Shown: piece by piece, positions 24,028 to 33,335 of the stretch
How positions within the stretch are numbered: the first letter of the stretch is position 1
Layout of the letters: each line of letters starts with the position of its first letter
Source of the DNA: Aquificaceae bacterium
GTDB taxonomy: Bacteria; Aquificota; Aquificia; Aquificales; Aquificaceae
Reading direction: 5' to 3'
Length of the DNA: 39,279 nt
NCBI GenBank assembly: GCA_027079305.1
Contig: JALWVU010000068.1
Coordinates: forward strand, 1-39,279
Made by a program: the position numbers and the translations under genes
Notes under the pieces: model-generated
The model's input: the letters and a program-made list of their open reading frames with translations, nothing else
What the model was told of the DNA's origin: nothing
Databases searched by the model: none

Positions 24028-25685
24028 AGCCCATAGGTATTGTCCTGGGAACTAAGCCTTCTAACCCCCTCGAGTTCTGGGTGGGGGTTGAGAGCGGAAA
24101 CTACCTCCAGCTGGACGACGTAGTCGTTGTCAGATCCAAGGTGGATGGAACCTCCAAGGAGGTCAGGTTCTACGGCCTCGTTCACGAGGTTCAGAAGTAT
24201 CTGGAAGGCATCGAGCTCGCTTACGAGGCCCGGCTCGTTACCGACGGTATCGTTCCCGCCAACATAGCTTACATGGCCAAGGTGATGGTAACGAGGATAG
24301 AGCCCGAGATCTACATACCCCCAACTCCGGGAGATCCCGCCTACAGGGCCCAGGGCAAGGACCTGGAGAAGGCCCTATACTACGATGGTATGAGAACCAA
24401 GATCCCCGCAGGGCTCTCGAGGAGCGGGGACGTGGTGTATCTAAACTACGACTTCCTCAACGGAAGGGAGGGAGCGCACGTTTCGATCTCGGGTATGTCC
24501 GGGGTGGCCACCAAGACCTCCTACGCCCTCTTTTTGCTCTACTCCATCTTCCAGAAGGCGGACGACAGGAACAGGATCCACGGCCTAATCTTCAACGTGA
24601 AGGGAAAAGATCTCCTCTGGATAGACAAGAGGAATAAGAGGTTCAACCAAAAGTTCGAAGAGGATTTCAGAAAAATGGGCCTCGATCCCGAACCCTTTAA
24701 GAACGTAGGCTTCTTCGCCCCTCCCGAGATGCCCGGAAGCCCGATCCCGGCGACCAAAGACAGGCTCGACAGGATAAACCCCTACTGCTGGAGCATGAAG
24801 GAGTTCGCCCAGGAGGGGCTTCTGAGGTTCCTCTTCACAGAAGGAGACGAGGGGACTTCCTCCCTCCACTATGTGATAGACAGGGTTACCGACAAACTCC
24901 AGCAACTTGCGAAAGACAGCCCGCCCGACGTCCTCACCGACGAGAATGGAAGGGAGATAGAGAGTCTCGACGACCTCCTCAGAACCCTGTATGAGGTCAT
25001 AGAGGATAAGGAAAGCAAGACCGATCCCGACAGATACAGGGAGTGGTTCGGGACCGCGGCCACCTCGACCGCATACGCCTTTCTGAGGAGGTTCCACCAC
25101 GCGGTGACCCACTGCAAGCACCTCATATACGGCTCCCAGTCCAGGAGCATAGACTGGAAAGCCCACCAGCTTACCGTGATAGACATCTCGGACCTCCACG
25201 GAATAGCCAAGATGTTCGTTGTGGGATCCATGCTCAAGAGGATCTTCAAGGAGAAGGAGGAGAGCGGGAACCCCTACCCTAAAATCTTCGTGGTTCTCGA
25301 CGAACTAAATAAATACGCCCCCAAGGACAGGTGGAGCCCAATCAAGGACATACTGCTCGATATAGCGGAGAGGGGCAGGAGCTTGGGGGTGATACTGATA
25401 GGAGCCCAGCAAACCGCGAGCGAGGTGGAGAAGAGGATAGTGGCGAACGCGGCGATCAAGGTTACGGGAAGGCTTGACAGCTCGGAGGTCCTCAGCAAGG
25501 AGTACGAGTTCCTCACGGGCAACTTCAGACAGAGGGCCATAATGCTCAAGAAGGGGAGCATGATCCTCTACCAGCCGGACATCCCGAACCCCCTCATGAT
25601 CACCTTCCCCTTAGCTCCCTGGGCCACCAAGAAGGAAGAGGCTGAGGAGGAGGTCCGTGTTCCCGAAGAGTTTGATCAGTTTTAG
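24024..25685 (+). CDS. HerA/DUF87-family ATPase
   Basis: A 553-residue RecA/FtsK-like hexameric ATPase of the HerA group. The N-terminal part (1-about 100) looks like a HAS-barrel (IGIVLGT...LQLDDVVVV). The P-loop is atypical, [11 protein letters not shown] (156-166, Lys164), with Thr in place of the Gly usually before Lys. Walker B is VVLDELNKY (Asp/Glu near 425). A following [18 protein letters not shown] fits the HerA sensor/arginine-finger region. HerA proteins process DNA ends with NurA in archaea and act in some anti-phage systems; no nuclease partner is adjacent here. It lies in an operon with hemC (ATGA overlap) and amiC (29-nt overlap), so a housekeeping role is as likely. Confidence 0.82.
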   Translation: MKPIGIVLGTKPSNPLEFWVGVESGNYLQLDDVVVVRSKVDGTSKEVRFYGLVHEVQKYLEGIELAYEARLVTDGIVPANIAYMAKVMVTRIEPEIYIPPTPGDPAYRAQGKDLEKALYYDGMRTKIPAGLSRSGDVVYLNYDFLNGREGAHVSISGMSGVATKTSYALFLLYSIFQKADDRNRIHGLIFNVKGKDLLWIDKRNKRFNQKFEEDFRKMGLDPEPFKNVGFFAPPEMPGSPIPATKDRLDRINPYCWSMKEFAQEGLLRFLFTEGDEGTSSLHYVIDRVTDKLQQLAKDSPPDVLTDENGREIESLDDLLRTLYEVIEDKESKTDPDRYREWFGTAATSTAYAFLRRFHHAVTHCKHLIYGSQSRSIDWKAHQLTVIDISDLHGIAKMFVVGSMLKRIFKEKEESGNPYPKIFVVLDELNKYAPKDRWSPIKDILLDIAERGRSLGVILIGAQQTASEVEKRIVANAAIKVTGRLDSSEVLSKEYEFLTGNFRQRAIMLKKGSMILYQPDIPNPLMITFPLAPWATKKEEAEEEVRVPEEFDQF

Positions 25686-26895
25686 TTTACTGCTTTTGCT
25701 CTTTATTCCGGCCTTTGCGAAGATAAAGGGTAGCAGATACGGAATATACGAGGGAAAGATAAGGATAGTTTTCAACTTAACAAAGAGCAGGGATTTTAAG
25801 GTGTTTACCCTCGAAAACCCACGCAGGATAGTGATAGATGTGTATGGGGAACGGAGAGTGTCCAGACTTAGACTGCCCGCGGACATGAGGTATAAGGTGG
25901 GAAGGCATCCCTGGGGGATAAGGATAGTTATCTACTATTCCAGGAACTTCTCCCTAAAATACTTCAAGCTCAGAAATCCCGCCCGGATAGTCCTCGATAT
26001 ATACAGGGAGGACAACGAACTCTACGCGGAGCTTCTGGAGATACTCGGAGAAACAACTCCGAAGCCAAAGGGACCAAAGGTCGTCGTCCTGGATGAGAAT
26101 AAAAAGGAGATAAAGTCCTCCAAGGATCCCATAGCGGGGCTTATAAAGAAGGCGAGATCCCAGCCCTTCGTTTACGAGGAGCGTGTCATAGTTGTGGATG
26201 CGGGGCACGGGGGTAAGGATCCGGGCGCTATCGGATACGGGGGAGTGAGGGAGAAAGATATAAACCTGGCCATAGCTCTTAAGGTCGCTGAGTATCTTAG
26301 GAGAGACGGAAGGTTTAAGGTAGTTCTTACACGTAAGGGAGATTACTTCGTGGAGCTTTACAGGAGGGCGGAGATAGCCCTCAGGAACAGGGCTGATCTC
26401 TTCATAAGCATACACTCGGACGCGGCGCCGAGGAAGGATCCGAGGGCCAAGGGAACCCAGGTCTTCGCCCTTTCCTACGAGAGGGCCATTGAAAAGAAGA
26501 GGCAGATACTCAACAGCAGGAGGTATGCGAGGCTCGTCCTCGGTGATGCTGCGGATATAAGGTCGAGGGTTGTGAAGAGAGTTCTTGCGGATCTCGCCAT
26601 AGACGTGACCCTGAAGGAGAGTGTTTACTTTGCGAAGATACTCTCTAAAGAGCTTAAGAAGGTTATAGGCAAAGATGTTTACTTTAAGGGTATAAACAGG
26701 GCGGGCTTCGCGGTTCTCAAGACTCCGGGCATACCCTCCGTTCTCGTAGAGACGGGCTTCATAACTAACCCTTCGGAGGCTAAAAAGCTCAAAGATCCCG
26801 AGTTCCAGAGGAAGATCGCCTGGTCCATATACAGGGCGATAGTGCGTTACTTCTACGGGGAGGACTTCGGCCAGAAGCTCGTCAAATACGAATAA
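25657..26895 (+). CDS. amiC: N-acetylmuramoyl-L-alanine amidase with AMIN domain, AmiC type
   Basis: A periplasmic zinc amidase that cuts stem peptides from glycan strands, chiefly in daughter-cell separation. The 412 residues contain a signal peptide (1-21, ending PAFA), an AMIN septum-targeting domain (about 22-130, two strand repeats RIVIDVYG and RIVLDIYR), and an Amidase_3 domain (about 175-405). The catalytic domain has VDAGHGGKDPGA (His184), GGVREKDINL (Glu ligand), ISIHSDA (His) and VLVETGFITN (catalytic Glu). The start is a GTG inside the end of the HerA-like gene. E. coli amidases of this kind need LytM activators; the protein at 8390 has that form. Confidence 0.92.
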   Translation: MFPKSLISFSLLLLLFIPAFAKIKGSRYGIYEGKIRIVFNLTKSRDFKVFTLENPRRIVIDVYGERRVSRLRLPADMRYKVGRHPWGIRIVIYYSRNFSLKYFKLRNPARIVLDIYREDNELYAELLEILGETTPKPKGPKVVVLDENKKEIKSSKDPIAGLIKKARSQPFVYEERVIVVDAGHGGKDPGAIGYGGVREKDINLAIALKVAEYLRRDGRFKVVLTRKGDYFVELYRRAEIALRNRADLFISIHSDAAPRKDPRAKGTQVFALSYERAIEKKRQILNSRRYARLVLGDAADIRSRVVKRVLADLAIDVTLKESVYFAKILSKELKKVIGKDVYFKGINRAGFAVLKTPGIPSVLVETGFITNPSEAKKLKDPEFQRKIAWSIYRAIVRYFYGEDFGQKLVKYE

Positions 26896-26898
26896 AAT
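26893..26898 (+). promoter_or_regulatory. -10 box TAAAAT, leaderless-type spacing, overlapping the amiC stop
   Basis: TAAAAT begins with the amiC stop codon TAA and ends 7 nt before the ATG at 26906. No Shine-Dalgarno sequence lies between (AAACTTC). It could be fortuitous, since the stop codon supplies half the hexamer. Confidence 0.35.
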
Positions 26899-26905
26899 AA
26901 ACTTC

Positions 26906-27973
26906 ATGAACCTTGAAAGGAGAGCTTCCGAACTTCTTAAGGAGCTCATCTCAATAAACAGCGTCTCGGGAAGGGAGAGAAAGATCCAGGAGTTCATAGA
27001 GGACTTCCTGAGGAGGCTCAGGATAAACGCACAGAGGCAGGAGGTCGAAAGGGACAGGTTCAACCTGATCTACAAAAGTAGAGGACCACTTCTTATATCC
27101 TGCCATGTGGACACGGTCCCTCCCGCGGGTATGAGGGGAGCCTTCAGGCCGAGGGAGACCGAAGGCAGGATCCACGGGAGGGGCGCCAGCGACGTTAAGG
27201 GAGCCCTCGCCTCGCTCCTGACAGCCGTGGAGATTTTTAAGGAGAGGTATCCGCAGGAGGAACTGCCCGTTTCCCTCGCCTTCGTGGTAGACGAGGAGAC
27301 GAACTCCGCCCTCGGTTCTGAGAAGGCTAAGGACCTCTTTCAGGATGCGGAGCTATGCCTTGTTCTCGAGCCAACCTACGGGACCTTCTGCACTTCCCAG
27401 AGCGGTGCCCTCGAGTTCTCGATAAAAGTTGAAGGGGAGAGCGCCCACGGAGCGGAGTTCGAGAAGGTGGAGAATCCCGTGAAGGTGTGCATGAAGCTGA
27501 TAGACCTGCTGGAAGAGAGACTCGAAAGATCTGTGAACGTGATCCACGTAAAAGGAGGCTCGAAGAACTATTTGGTTCCTAAGGAGTGCTACGCCCTTAT
27601 GGAGGTTAAGGTCTTCGAGGGGGAGAGATGGGAGGAGGTGGAGGAGAGGATAAAAGAAACGATAAAGGAGCTGGAGACCTCCTGCAAAGTTCTTTACGGG
27701 AGGGAGGACGCGGAGAACTTCATCAGGTTCAGGGAGAGTGAGCTTCTGGACCTTCTCAAGGAGGCCTTCAGGGAAGCTGTGGGTGAGGAGCCGAGGGAGG
27801 GGACCATGCCCTCCTGGACGGACGCGGCCAACTACCACAGGGCGGGTCTGAGCTGTGTGGTCTTCGGATACGGGAGTCTCAAAAACAGCCACACGGAGAG
27901 GGAGAGCATAAAGGTGGAGGAGCTCGGAAAGATGGCAGATTTCTTCTTAAAACTCTTCGAGAAGCTCAGATGA
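26906..27973 (+). CDS. M20-family amino-acid deacylase (ArgE/DapE/LysK type)
   Basis: A cytoplasmic dizinc amidohydrolase of 355 residues. Metal ligands and catalytic residues are visible: SCHVDTVPP (His67, catalytic Asp69), GRGASDVKG (bridging Asp), VVDEETNS (catalytic Glu and ligand), LVLEPT, and the C-terminal NSHTERE (His). The dimerisation/lid domain is in the middle (ESAHGAEFE). The substrate cannot be fixed by eye: N-acetylornithine, N-acetyl-lysine or N-succinyl-diaminopimelate are the main options. Its 4-nt overlap with proB points to amino-acid biosynthesis. Confidence 0.85.
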   Translation: MNLERRASELLKELISINSVSGRERKIQEFIEDFLRRLRINAQRQEVERDRFNLIYKSRGPLLISCHVDTVPPAGMRGAFRPRETEGRIHGRGASDVKGALASLLTAVEIFKERYPQEELPVSLAFVVDEETNSALGSEKAKDLFQDAELCLVLEPTYGTFCTSQSGALEFSIKVEGESAHGAEFEKVENPVKVCMKLIDLLEERLERSVNVIHVKGGSKNYLVPKECYALMEVKVFEGERWEEVEERIKETIKELETSCKVLYGREDAENFIRFRESELLDLLKEAFREAVGEEPREGTMPSWTDAANYHRAGLSCVVFGYGSLKNSHTERESIKVEELGKMADFFLKLFEKLR

Positions 27974-29040
27974 GGATAGTCTTCAAGGTGGGATCGAACC
28001 TCCTCCAGACGGATAAGGGAGACATAGACCTGGGGTTCGTGTCCAAACTCGCCCAGTCCTTCAAAGAGCTCAAAGACAGGGGGGATGAAGTTCTGCTGGT
28101 CTCCTCGGGGGCGGTTCTCTGCGGTGCCAAGAAGCTGGGACTGAAAGAGAGGCCCGCGGAGCTCACCTTAAGGCAGGCCCTCGCTGGTATAGGACAGGCG
28201 TATCTGATGCACCTATACGACACAGTCTTCTCCAACTACGGACTCACGGTGGGGCAGGTCCTTCTTACCAGCGATGTGTTCAAGAAGGGGAACGAGGACA
28301 GGTTTAGGAACGCCCAGAACACCTTGGAGAGGATGCTCGAGCTCGGGGTCGTCCCCGTCGTAAACGAGAACGACACGGTGGCTGTGAGCGAGCTGATCTT
28401 CGGGGACAACGACTTCCTGTCTGTCTACGTGAGCTACATGATGGGGGCGGACCTCCTCGTGATCCTCTCCTCCGCGGGAGGGCTTCTGGACAAGGAAGGG
28501 AAGGTGGTCAAGGAGGTAAAGAACCTTGAGGAAGCCTTCTCTTTGGTGAGGGGAACGGGGACAGAGTTCGGGAGCGGGGGAATGAGGAGCAAGCTCGAAG
28601 CCACGCGCCTCGCCCTCTCCATAGGCGTTCCCGTCATCATCACGGGAAAGGAGGACGACCTTGTTTCTGTTAGGGATCTCAAAACGAGGGGAACCCTCTT
28701 CAGGCCCTCGGGGAGAAGGTTGAGGAGGAAGCTCAGGACCATAGCCATGATGGAAGAGCCTAAAGGGGTGGTCTACATCGACGAGGGTGCGGTTAAAGCC
28801 CTCAGGGAGGGGAAGAGCCTCCTTCCTGCGGGAGTTGTCAAAGCTGAGGGAAACTTCTCCCGAGGAGACGTGGTTAGCGTGGTCAGCCCGCAGGGGATAC
28901 TGATAGGGAAGGGGAGGGTGAACTTCTCCAAGGAGGAGATAGACAGGGTAAAGGGAATGAAGGGCTACCAGGTGAAGGAGGTCCTCAAAACGAGCAAGGA
29001 GGAGGTGATCCACAGGGACAACCTGGTGGTCTTTCAGTAA
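27970..29040 (+). CDS. proB: glutamate 5-kinase with PUA domain
   Basis: First step of proline biosynthesis: ATP-dependent phosphorylation of glutamate. The 356 residues form an amino-acid-kinase domain (1-about 255: FKVGSNLL, LVSSGAVLCG, VVPVVNENDTVA, FGDNDFLS, GTGGM-like FGSGGMRSKLEA). A C-terminal PUA domain follows (about 270-350, GVVYIDEGAVKALREGKSLLPAGV). It is of normal length. The start is coupled to the M20 gene by ATGA. proA is not adjacent. The last 7 nt overlap the end of the convergent DUF218 gene. Confidence 0.95.
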   Translation: MRIVFKVGSNLLQTDKGDIDLGFVSKLAQSFKELKDRGDEVLLVSSGAVLCGAKKLGLKERPAELTLRQALAGIGQAYLMHLYDTVFSNYGLTVGQVLLTSDVFKKGNEDRFRNAQNTLERMLELGVVPVVNENDTVAVSELIFGDNDFLSVYVSYMMGADLLVILSSAGGLLDKEGKVVKEVKNLEEAFSLVRGTGTEFGSGGMRSKLEATRLALSIGVPVIITGKEDDLVSVRDLKTRGTLFRPSGRRLRRKLRTIAMMEEPKGVVYIDEGAVKALREGKSLLPAGVVKAEGNFSRGDVVSVVSPQGILIGKGRVNFSKEEIDRVKGMKGYQVKEVLKTSKEEVIHRDNLVVFQ

Positions 29041-29753
29041 AAGAGCCTGTAGAAGATCAGGCCCACGTACTCCCTTATCGCTATCGAGGAGTCGTAGAGA
29101 ACGCTGTATTTGGGAAAAAGGCTGTAGAGGTTGTATCTGCCCTCGAACTTGAAGTCGGTGGGATACGGGACAACCGAAAGTCCCGCTTTTTCAAAAACCA
29201 TTACCGCTCTGGGCATGTGGAAGGCGGAGGTGACGAGGACGGGTTTTCTGCATCCAACCCTTTCGCATATCCTCTTCACCTGGAGGGCGTTCTCCCTCGT
29301 GTCCCTGCTTTTTAGGTCCGCGTATATGTCCTCCTCGTCCACACCGAACTCGAGGAGCAGGTCCTTCATCACCTTCGCCTCGGGTATGGTCCCTATGGAT
29401 GCTCCCCCGGAAAGGATGAGGGGTTTCCCCGTCCTCCTGTGCAGGAGGAAGCCCGTTATAAGCCTCTTGTAGGAGCTCGCCTTGAGATACCCCGAGTTGT
29501 AGGCCCCTCCTCCGAGAACCACTATCACGTCCCCCTCTATAACCTCTGGCCTCTTGTATCTGCTCTCGAGAGGGTAGAAGAGGAGATCCTTCACGGGCTC
29601 GATGGAGATGAGGTATAGAGACAGAGCCCCAGCGTAGGCGAGAGCCGAGATAACCTTCCTCTTTCTGCTCAGAATCCCTATCAGGAGGAAGAGGAGTATG
29701 TATATCCCAGGGGGCAGAATGAGGTAGGATAGGAGCTTCTTGAGGAAGAACAT
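29034..29753 (-). CDS. DUF218 (YdcF/ElyC/SanA-like) envelope protein
   Basis: A 239-residue membrane protein. Two N-terminal transmembrane helices (about 8-28 and 33-52) precede a DUF218 domain with VIVVLGGGAYNSG, LILSGGASIG, DTRENALQV and LVTSAFHMPRAV. E. coli ElyC, with the same layout, affects peptidoglycan and undecaprenyl-phosphate metabolism, but the enzymatic activity of the family is unsettled. It is last in the minus-strand operon, 1 nt after exbD. Confidence 0.85.
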   Translation of the reverse strand: MFFLKKLLSYLILPPGIYILLFLLIGILSRKRKVISALAYAGALSLYLISIEPVKDLLFYPLESRYKRPEVIEGDVIVVLGGGAYNSGYLKASSYKRLITGFLLHRRTGKPLILSGGASIGTIPEAKVMKDLLLEFGVDEEDIYADLKSRDTRENALQVKRICERVGCRKPVLVTSAFHMPRAVMVFEKAGLSVVPYPTDFKFEGRYNLYSLFPKYSVLYDSSIAIREYVGLIFYRLFY

Positions 29754-29754
29754 C

Positions 29755-30156
29755 TCAGCTCTTCTTCCTTACCGCTATTATCACGTTCTCCACGCCCGCC
29801 TTCTTGGCTGCGTCCATCACGTAGACCACGAACTTGTGCTTTGCGTCCTCGTCCGCCTCTATTATCAGATATGAGGGCTTCCTGCTTTTTAAAAACTTCT
29901 CGATGCCCTTTACGTCCGAGGGTCTTCCCTCCAAGAGGAGAGAGCCGTTCTTTGTTATCTGGACCTTGGCGGCCCTTATCCTCTGGGTCTCTCCTTTCTC
30001 AGCCTGGGGGAGCTTCACCGCCAGGAAGGTTATGGGGGACTGGAAGGCGAGGACCGCAAGAAATAAAAATACCGCCAGGAGCGTGTCCACAAGGGGGACG
30101 ACGTCTATGTAAGCCCTCTCGTCAGCTCCGAGCCTTGCCCTTCTTCTTAAGTTCAT
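29755..30156 (-). CDS. exbD: ExbD/TolR-family biopolymer transport protein
   Basis: A 133-residue inner-membrane protein: short basic N-terminus (LRRRARLG), one transmembrane helix (about 22-42) with the functional aspartate in the VPLVDTLLAVFLFL segment (Asp28), and a periplasmic domain (45-133). With the ExbB-like partner just upstream (3-nt gap) it forms a proton-driven motor. Whether it powers a TonB- or Tol-like system cannot be told, as no TonB, TolA, TolB or Pal gene is in the window. Confidence 0.9.
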   Translation of the reverse strand: MNLRRRARLGADERAYIDVVPLVDTLLAVFLFLAVLAFQSPITFLAVKLPQAEKGETQRIRAAKVQITKNGSLLLEGRPSDVKGIEKFLKSRKPSYLIIEADEDAKHKFVVYVMDAAKKAGVENVIIAVRKKS

Positions 30157-30159
30157 CCC

Positions 30160-30789
30160 TCACTCCAGAAGGCTCAGAATGTCCTTTGCCTCCCTCTCCA
30201 CCTTGTCTATTATGTCGTTTCCCATGTTCCTGAAGATCCAGTAGGCCAGAAGGGCGGGGATCGCCACTATCAATCCCGTGGCGGCCGCGGTCAGGGCCTC
30301 ACCTATCCCAGCGGCCAGGAGCCTGGTGGCCTCCTCCGTCTGGACCGAAGCGTATGCGGAGAAGACCTTTATCAGGCCCGTTATCGTCCCGAAGAGTCCC
30401 AGGAGGGGAGCTATCGAGGCTATAGCGGAGAGGAGCATCAGGTTCTTCTCGACCGCCGGGACCACGGAGGAGAGCTCGCTCTCCATTATGGATAGGAGTT
30501 CCGCCTTTCTTTTATTCCCTCTGAGATACTCCTCCAGAACCAGGCTCAGAGCCCTCGAGAAGGGATCCCTGTTAAGGGACAGAACCTTAACCGCCCCGTC
30601 CACGTCCAGCTTCTGGAGGAGGACTTTGACCTCGCTGAGGTTCGAGGGAAGGAAGGCGGAAACTCTTAAGTTCACAAGCCTCTCGATTATGTAAACCCAG
30701 GAGATGATCGAGAGTATCACGAGGGGATACATCACTATCCCGCCTTTCCTCATCAGCTCCATCAGATCCGTTAGGACTCCCTCCATCAC
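30160..30789 (-). CDS. exbB: MotA/TolQ/ExbB-family proton channel protein
   Basis: A 209-residue inner-membrane protein with three transmembrane segments: about 15-37, about 114-138 and 155-180. The family's core pattern ASIAPLLGLFGTITGLIKVF and GIGEALTAAATGLIVAIPALLAYWIF is present. It is the pentameric stator partner of the ExbD-like protein. It overlaps the TPR gene by 4 nt. Confidence 0.92.
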   Translation of the reverse strand: MMEGVLTDLMELMRKGGIVMYPLVILSIISWVYIIERLVNLRVSAFLPSNLSEVKVLLQKLDVDGAVKVLSLNRDPFSRALSLVLEEYLRGNKRKAELLSIMESELSSVVPAVEKNLMLLSAIASIAPLLGLFGTITGLIKVFSAYASVQTEEATRLLAAGIGEALTAAATGLIVAIPALLAYWIFRNMGNDIIDKVEREAKDILSLLE

Positions 30790-33335
30790 CTCTTCACCTC
30801 ACACCTGGGTAGCTTCTTCCTCAAGATTTTAACCTTTTTGATCTCCCTCTTGGTGAGGTATCTCGGATCGAGCTTCTCCAGAAGACAGGAGGCGTCCTTC
30901 CTCGCCTTGAGGGAGATGAGTATGTCCACAGCCTCGAGGATGCTCCTGTTGTAGTAGGGCTGGGCCCCTTCCGCGGTCAGGACCACCTCCACGAAGCGCT
31001 CGAGGGCCTTCCTCTTGTCTTTTTTCTTCTCCATTCTTCCAAGGAGGTAGAGGGCTTTGGCTCTGACTTTCTTGTTCTCGCTCTCCTTGGCTATCAGGAG
31101 GTACTTCTTGCCCTTGGTTTTTTCGTAGAGCTTGAGGGCCTTCTCTTTCAGCTCCTCATCCTCGGGCCTCTCGGAGATCAGCCTCTCGAACAGATCTATC
31201 GCCTTCTGGAGGTTCTCCTCCATGTAGAGGTCCAGAGCTTTTTTCTTGTCGTCGAAGTCCCCCTGAACGAGGAAGTCCGCCAGCTTCTCGAACTCCTTCC
31301 TCTGGAGGTAAAGGCTCATCAGCATCCCCATAGCCTTCTCTTTGTCCTTTCCTTCGCTCACCTTTATGGCCTCCTTGAGGAGCTCCTCTTTCTTAGCGGG
31401 ATCCTCCTCCAGCTGGGCCAGCTTTACGAGGACCTTACCTTTGAGGGACTCGACCTTCAGAAGATCTTCAAGGATACTCCTCGCCTCCTCATCTCTCCCC
31501 TCCTTCAGGTAGAGGTTCGCCAGCTGGTATCTGAGGTCGGGCACGAGGGGGGAGTCGGGAAACTTCTTGACGAACTCCTTTATGAGGTTCTCGAGCTCGG
31601 GGCTCGGGTGCTGTAACTCTATCTGGGCGAGGGCGAGGGTGGCGTCGAGTGCCTCTTTGGAGTCCGGATAGAGGGTCAGTATCTCCCTGTAGATATTCCT
31701 TGCCTTCTCGTAGTCTCCCATGTTGTAGTAGGAGTCCGCGAGCCTGAGCATGGCCTTGCTCTTGAGAGCGTTCTCCTTAAGGAGCTTTTCGAAGTAAGGG
31801 AGGGCTTCCCTGTATCTCCCCTCTATGAAGTAGCTGAGGCCCTTGAGGTAGACCTCCTCGGGGCTCTCCTCTGTCAGGAAGCTCCTCGCCAGCCTCCCCT
31901 TCCCGAGGGATAGGGCAGCCTTGGCCTTGAGTATCCTCTCCTTGAGAGAGTTCGCCTCCTTAAGCGTGTTCAGAACCTCCTTATACCTCCCCGCGTTGTA
32001 GAGGGCGAGGGCTTTGTGGTAAGGATCTTTGAAGTACTTGTAGGCCTCGAGCCACCTCTCCTTCTTGAACATGAGCCATCCGTAGTATTCCCTGTAGAGA
32101 TCTGGGAACTTCTCCCTTATCTGGTTCAGGACCTCCTCCATCTCTTCGTCCTTCCCCAGCCAGTAAAGGACCTCCAAGAGCCAGAGGTAGTAGTCTCTGT
32201 CCCTTCTATTCGATTCTTTCAAGGATCTGTAAGCCCTCCCGTAGTCCCCCTCCTGGAGTGCGCTGAGGGCCGCGAGGAAGTGCTCCCCAGCCCTTGTGAA
32301 CTCCGCGTAGGCCAGATGGAACTTCCCCGAGTTGTAGGAGAGAATACCAGCGCTCCTGAGAACCTCCTTCGAGCCCGTTAGCTGGTAGGCTATTCTGGAG
32401 AGAAGTATGTCCCCCCTCGAGATTATCAGATAAAGGTTTCTGGAAAGCTCGGGATCCGTTGTTTCCAGGAGGGAGGCGTATCTGTAGGCGAGCTTCCTGT
32501 TTCCCTCAAGGAGGGAAACGACTCCTAAGTAGTATAGAGCCTCGTTCCTGTATTTACTGAGAGGTTTCGAGTGCTTTAGAAGTATCCTTTTGGCCTCTTT
32601 AAGGGAGTTTTCGCTTATCAGGACTATGGCTCTTCTGAGCTCCGTGCTCTCGAGGTAGTCTTCGTTTACTCTTCCCTCCGCAAAGTCCCTCACGTAGGAG
32701 CAGTAGTCCTGAAACACCGTGTCCTCGCAGGAGGGGGCCTCTACCTTCCCTTCGGTCTTTATCTGGTATACCTTCTTCCAGAGCTCTGGGCTCCCCGCCT
32801 CCACAGGATCACCGCTGAGCTTAAACTCCAGGGCGTAGTAGGCCTCACAGGCTGGGGTTTTGTAGGGATGCGGAACCTGGCAGGAGCTCTTGAAGAGTTC
32901 CAGGGCTTCTTTCTCTCTGTCGGTCTTAGCGTATACGAGGCCGAGTATATACTGGGCCTGCGGGATGAAGGGAGATTTCTGGAGTGAGAGAAGATCGAGC
33001 ATCCTGCTTTCCGCCCTCTTGAGGTCACCCTTGAGGTAATATCTGACTCCAGCCCTGTAGTAGGCCCTGTCCTTGGGCTCCCCACAGCCCTTGCCTTCGG
33101 GAGGAAGTTCTATCTGGGCTTCCTCTACGTATTGAGGAGGCTCTAAAAGCCTGTTTGAGAGGTCGAGGTAGGTTATCTCCTCCTCAATCTCAAGCCTCTT
33201 GGGAGGCAGGAGCTTGGGCTTCTCCTCCACCACCCTACCTATCACCTTTACCTTCAGACTGATGCTTTCCTTCAGGGGCTGGGCGAGGGTGAGGCCTAAA
33301 AGGACCAGACTAAAGAGCTTTGTGAGCTTCCACAT
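30786..33335 (-). CDS. large periplasmic TPR-repeat protein of the exbBD operon
   Basis: An 849-residue exported protein with a signal peptide (1-18, ending LTLAQ). Many degenerate tetratricopeptide repeats span almost the whole length; clear ones include ALPYFEKLLKENALKSKAML, SYYNMGDYEKARNIYREIL and YLKEGRDEEARSILEDLL (roughly residues 490-640). It has no catalytic motif. TPR proteins near Tol or Exb motors (such as CpoB in tol-pal) link the motor to cell-wall synthesis; given its operon with exbB (ATGA overlap) and exbD, this protein may be the motor's periplasmic partner. Its 5' end overlaps pspA by 26 nt. Confidence 0.82.
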   Translation of the reverse strand: MWKLTKLFSLVLLGLTLAQPLKESISLKVKVIGRVVEEKPKLLPPKRLEIEEEITYLDLSNRLLEPPQYVEEAQIELPPEGKGCGEPKDRAYYRAGVRYYLKGDLKRAESRMLDLLSLQKSPFIPQAQYILGLVYAKTDREKEALELFKSSCQVPHPYKTPACEAYYALEFKLSGDPVEAGSPELWKKVYQIKTEGKVEAPSCEDTVFQDYCSYVRDFAEGRVNEDYLESTELRRAIVLISENSLKEAKRILLKHSKPLSKYRNEALYYLGVVSLLEGNRKLAYRYASLLETTDPELSRNLYLIISRGDILLSRIAYQLTGSKEVLRSAGILSYNSGKFHLAYAEFTRAGEHFLAALSALQEGDYGRAYRSLKESNRRDRDYYLWLLEVLYWLGKDEEMEEVLNQIREKFPDLYREYYGWLMFKKERWLEAYKYFKDPYHKALALYNAGRYKEVLNTLKEANSLKERILKAKAALSLGKGRLARSFLTEESPEEVYLKGLSYFIEGRYREALPYFEKLLKENALKSKAMLRLADSYYNMGDYEKARNIYREILTLYPDSKEALDATLALAQIELQHPSPELENLIKEFVKKFPDSPLVPDLRYQLANLYLKEGRDEEARSILEDLLKVESLKGKVLVKLAQLEEDPAKKEELLKEAIKVSEGKDKEKAMGMLMSLYLQRKEFEKLADFLVQGDFDDKKKALDLYMEENLQKAIDLFERLISERPEDEELKEKALKLYEKTKGKKYLLIAKESENKKVRAKALYLLGRMEKKKDKRKALERFVEVVLTAEGAQPYYNRSILEAVDILISLKARKDASCLLEKLDPRYLTKREIKKVKILRKKLPRCEVKR

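Noticed and set aside
24024-25685. HerA-based anti-phage defence system
   Set aside because: No SIR2, DUF4297, NurA or other effector lies beside the ATPase; its neighbours are hemC and amiC.
25954-27063. 369-codon minus-strand frame across amiC and the M20 gene
   Set aside because: Mirror of two clearly coding genes, crosses their boundary, and has no recognisable motif.
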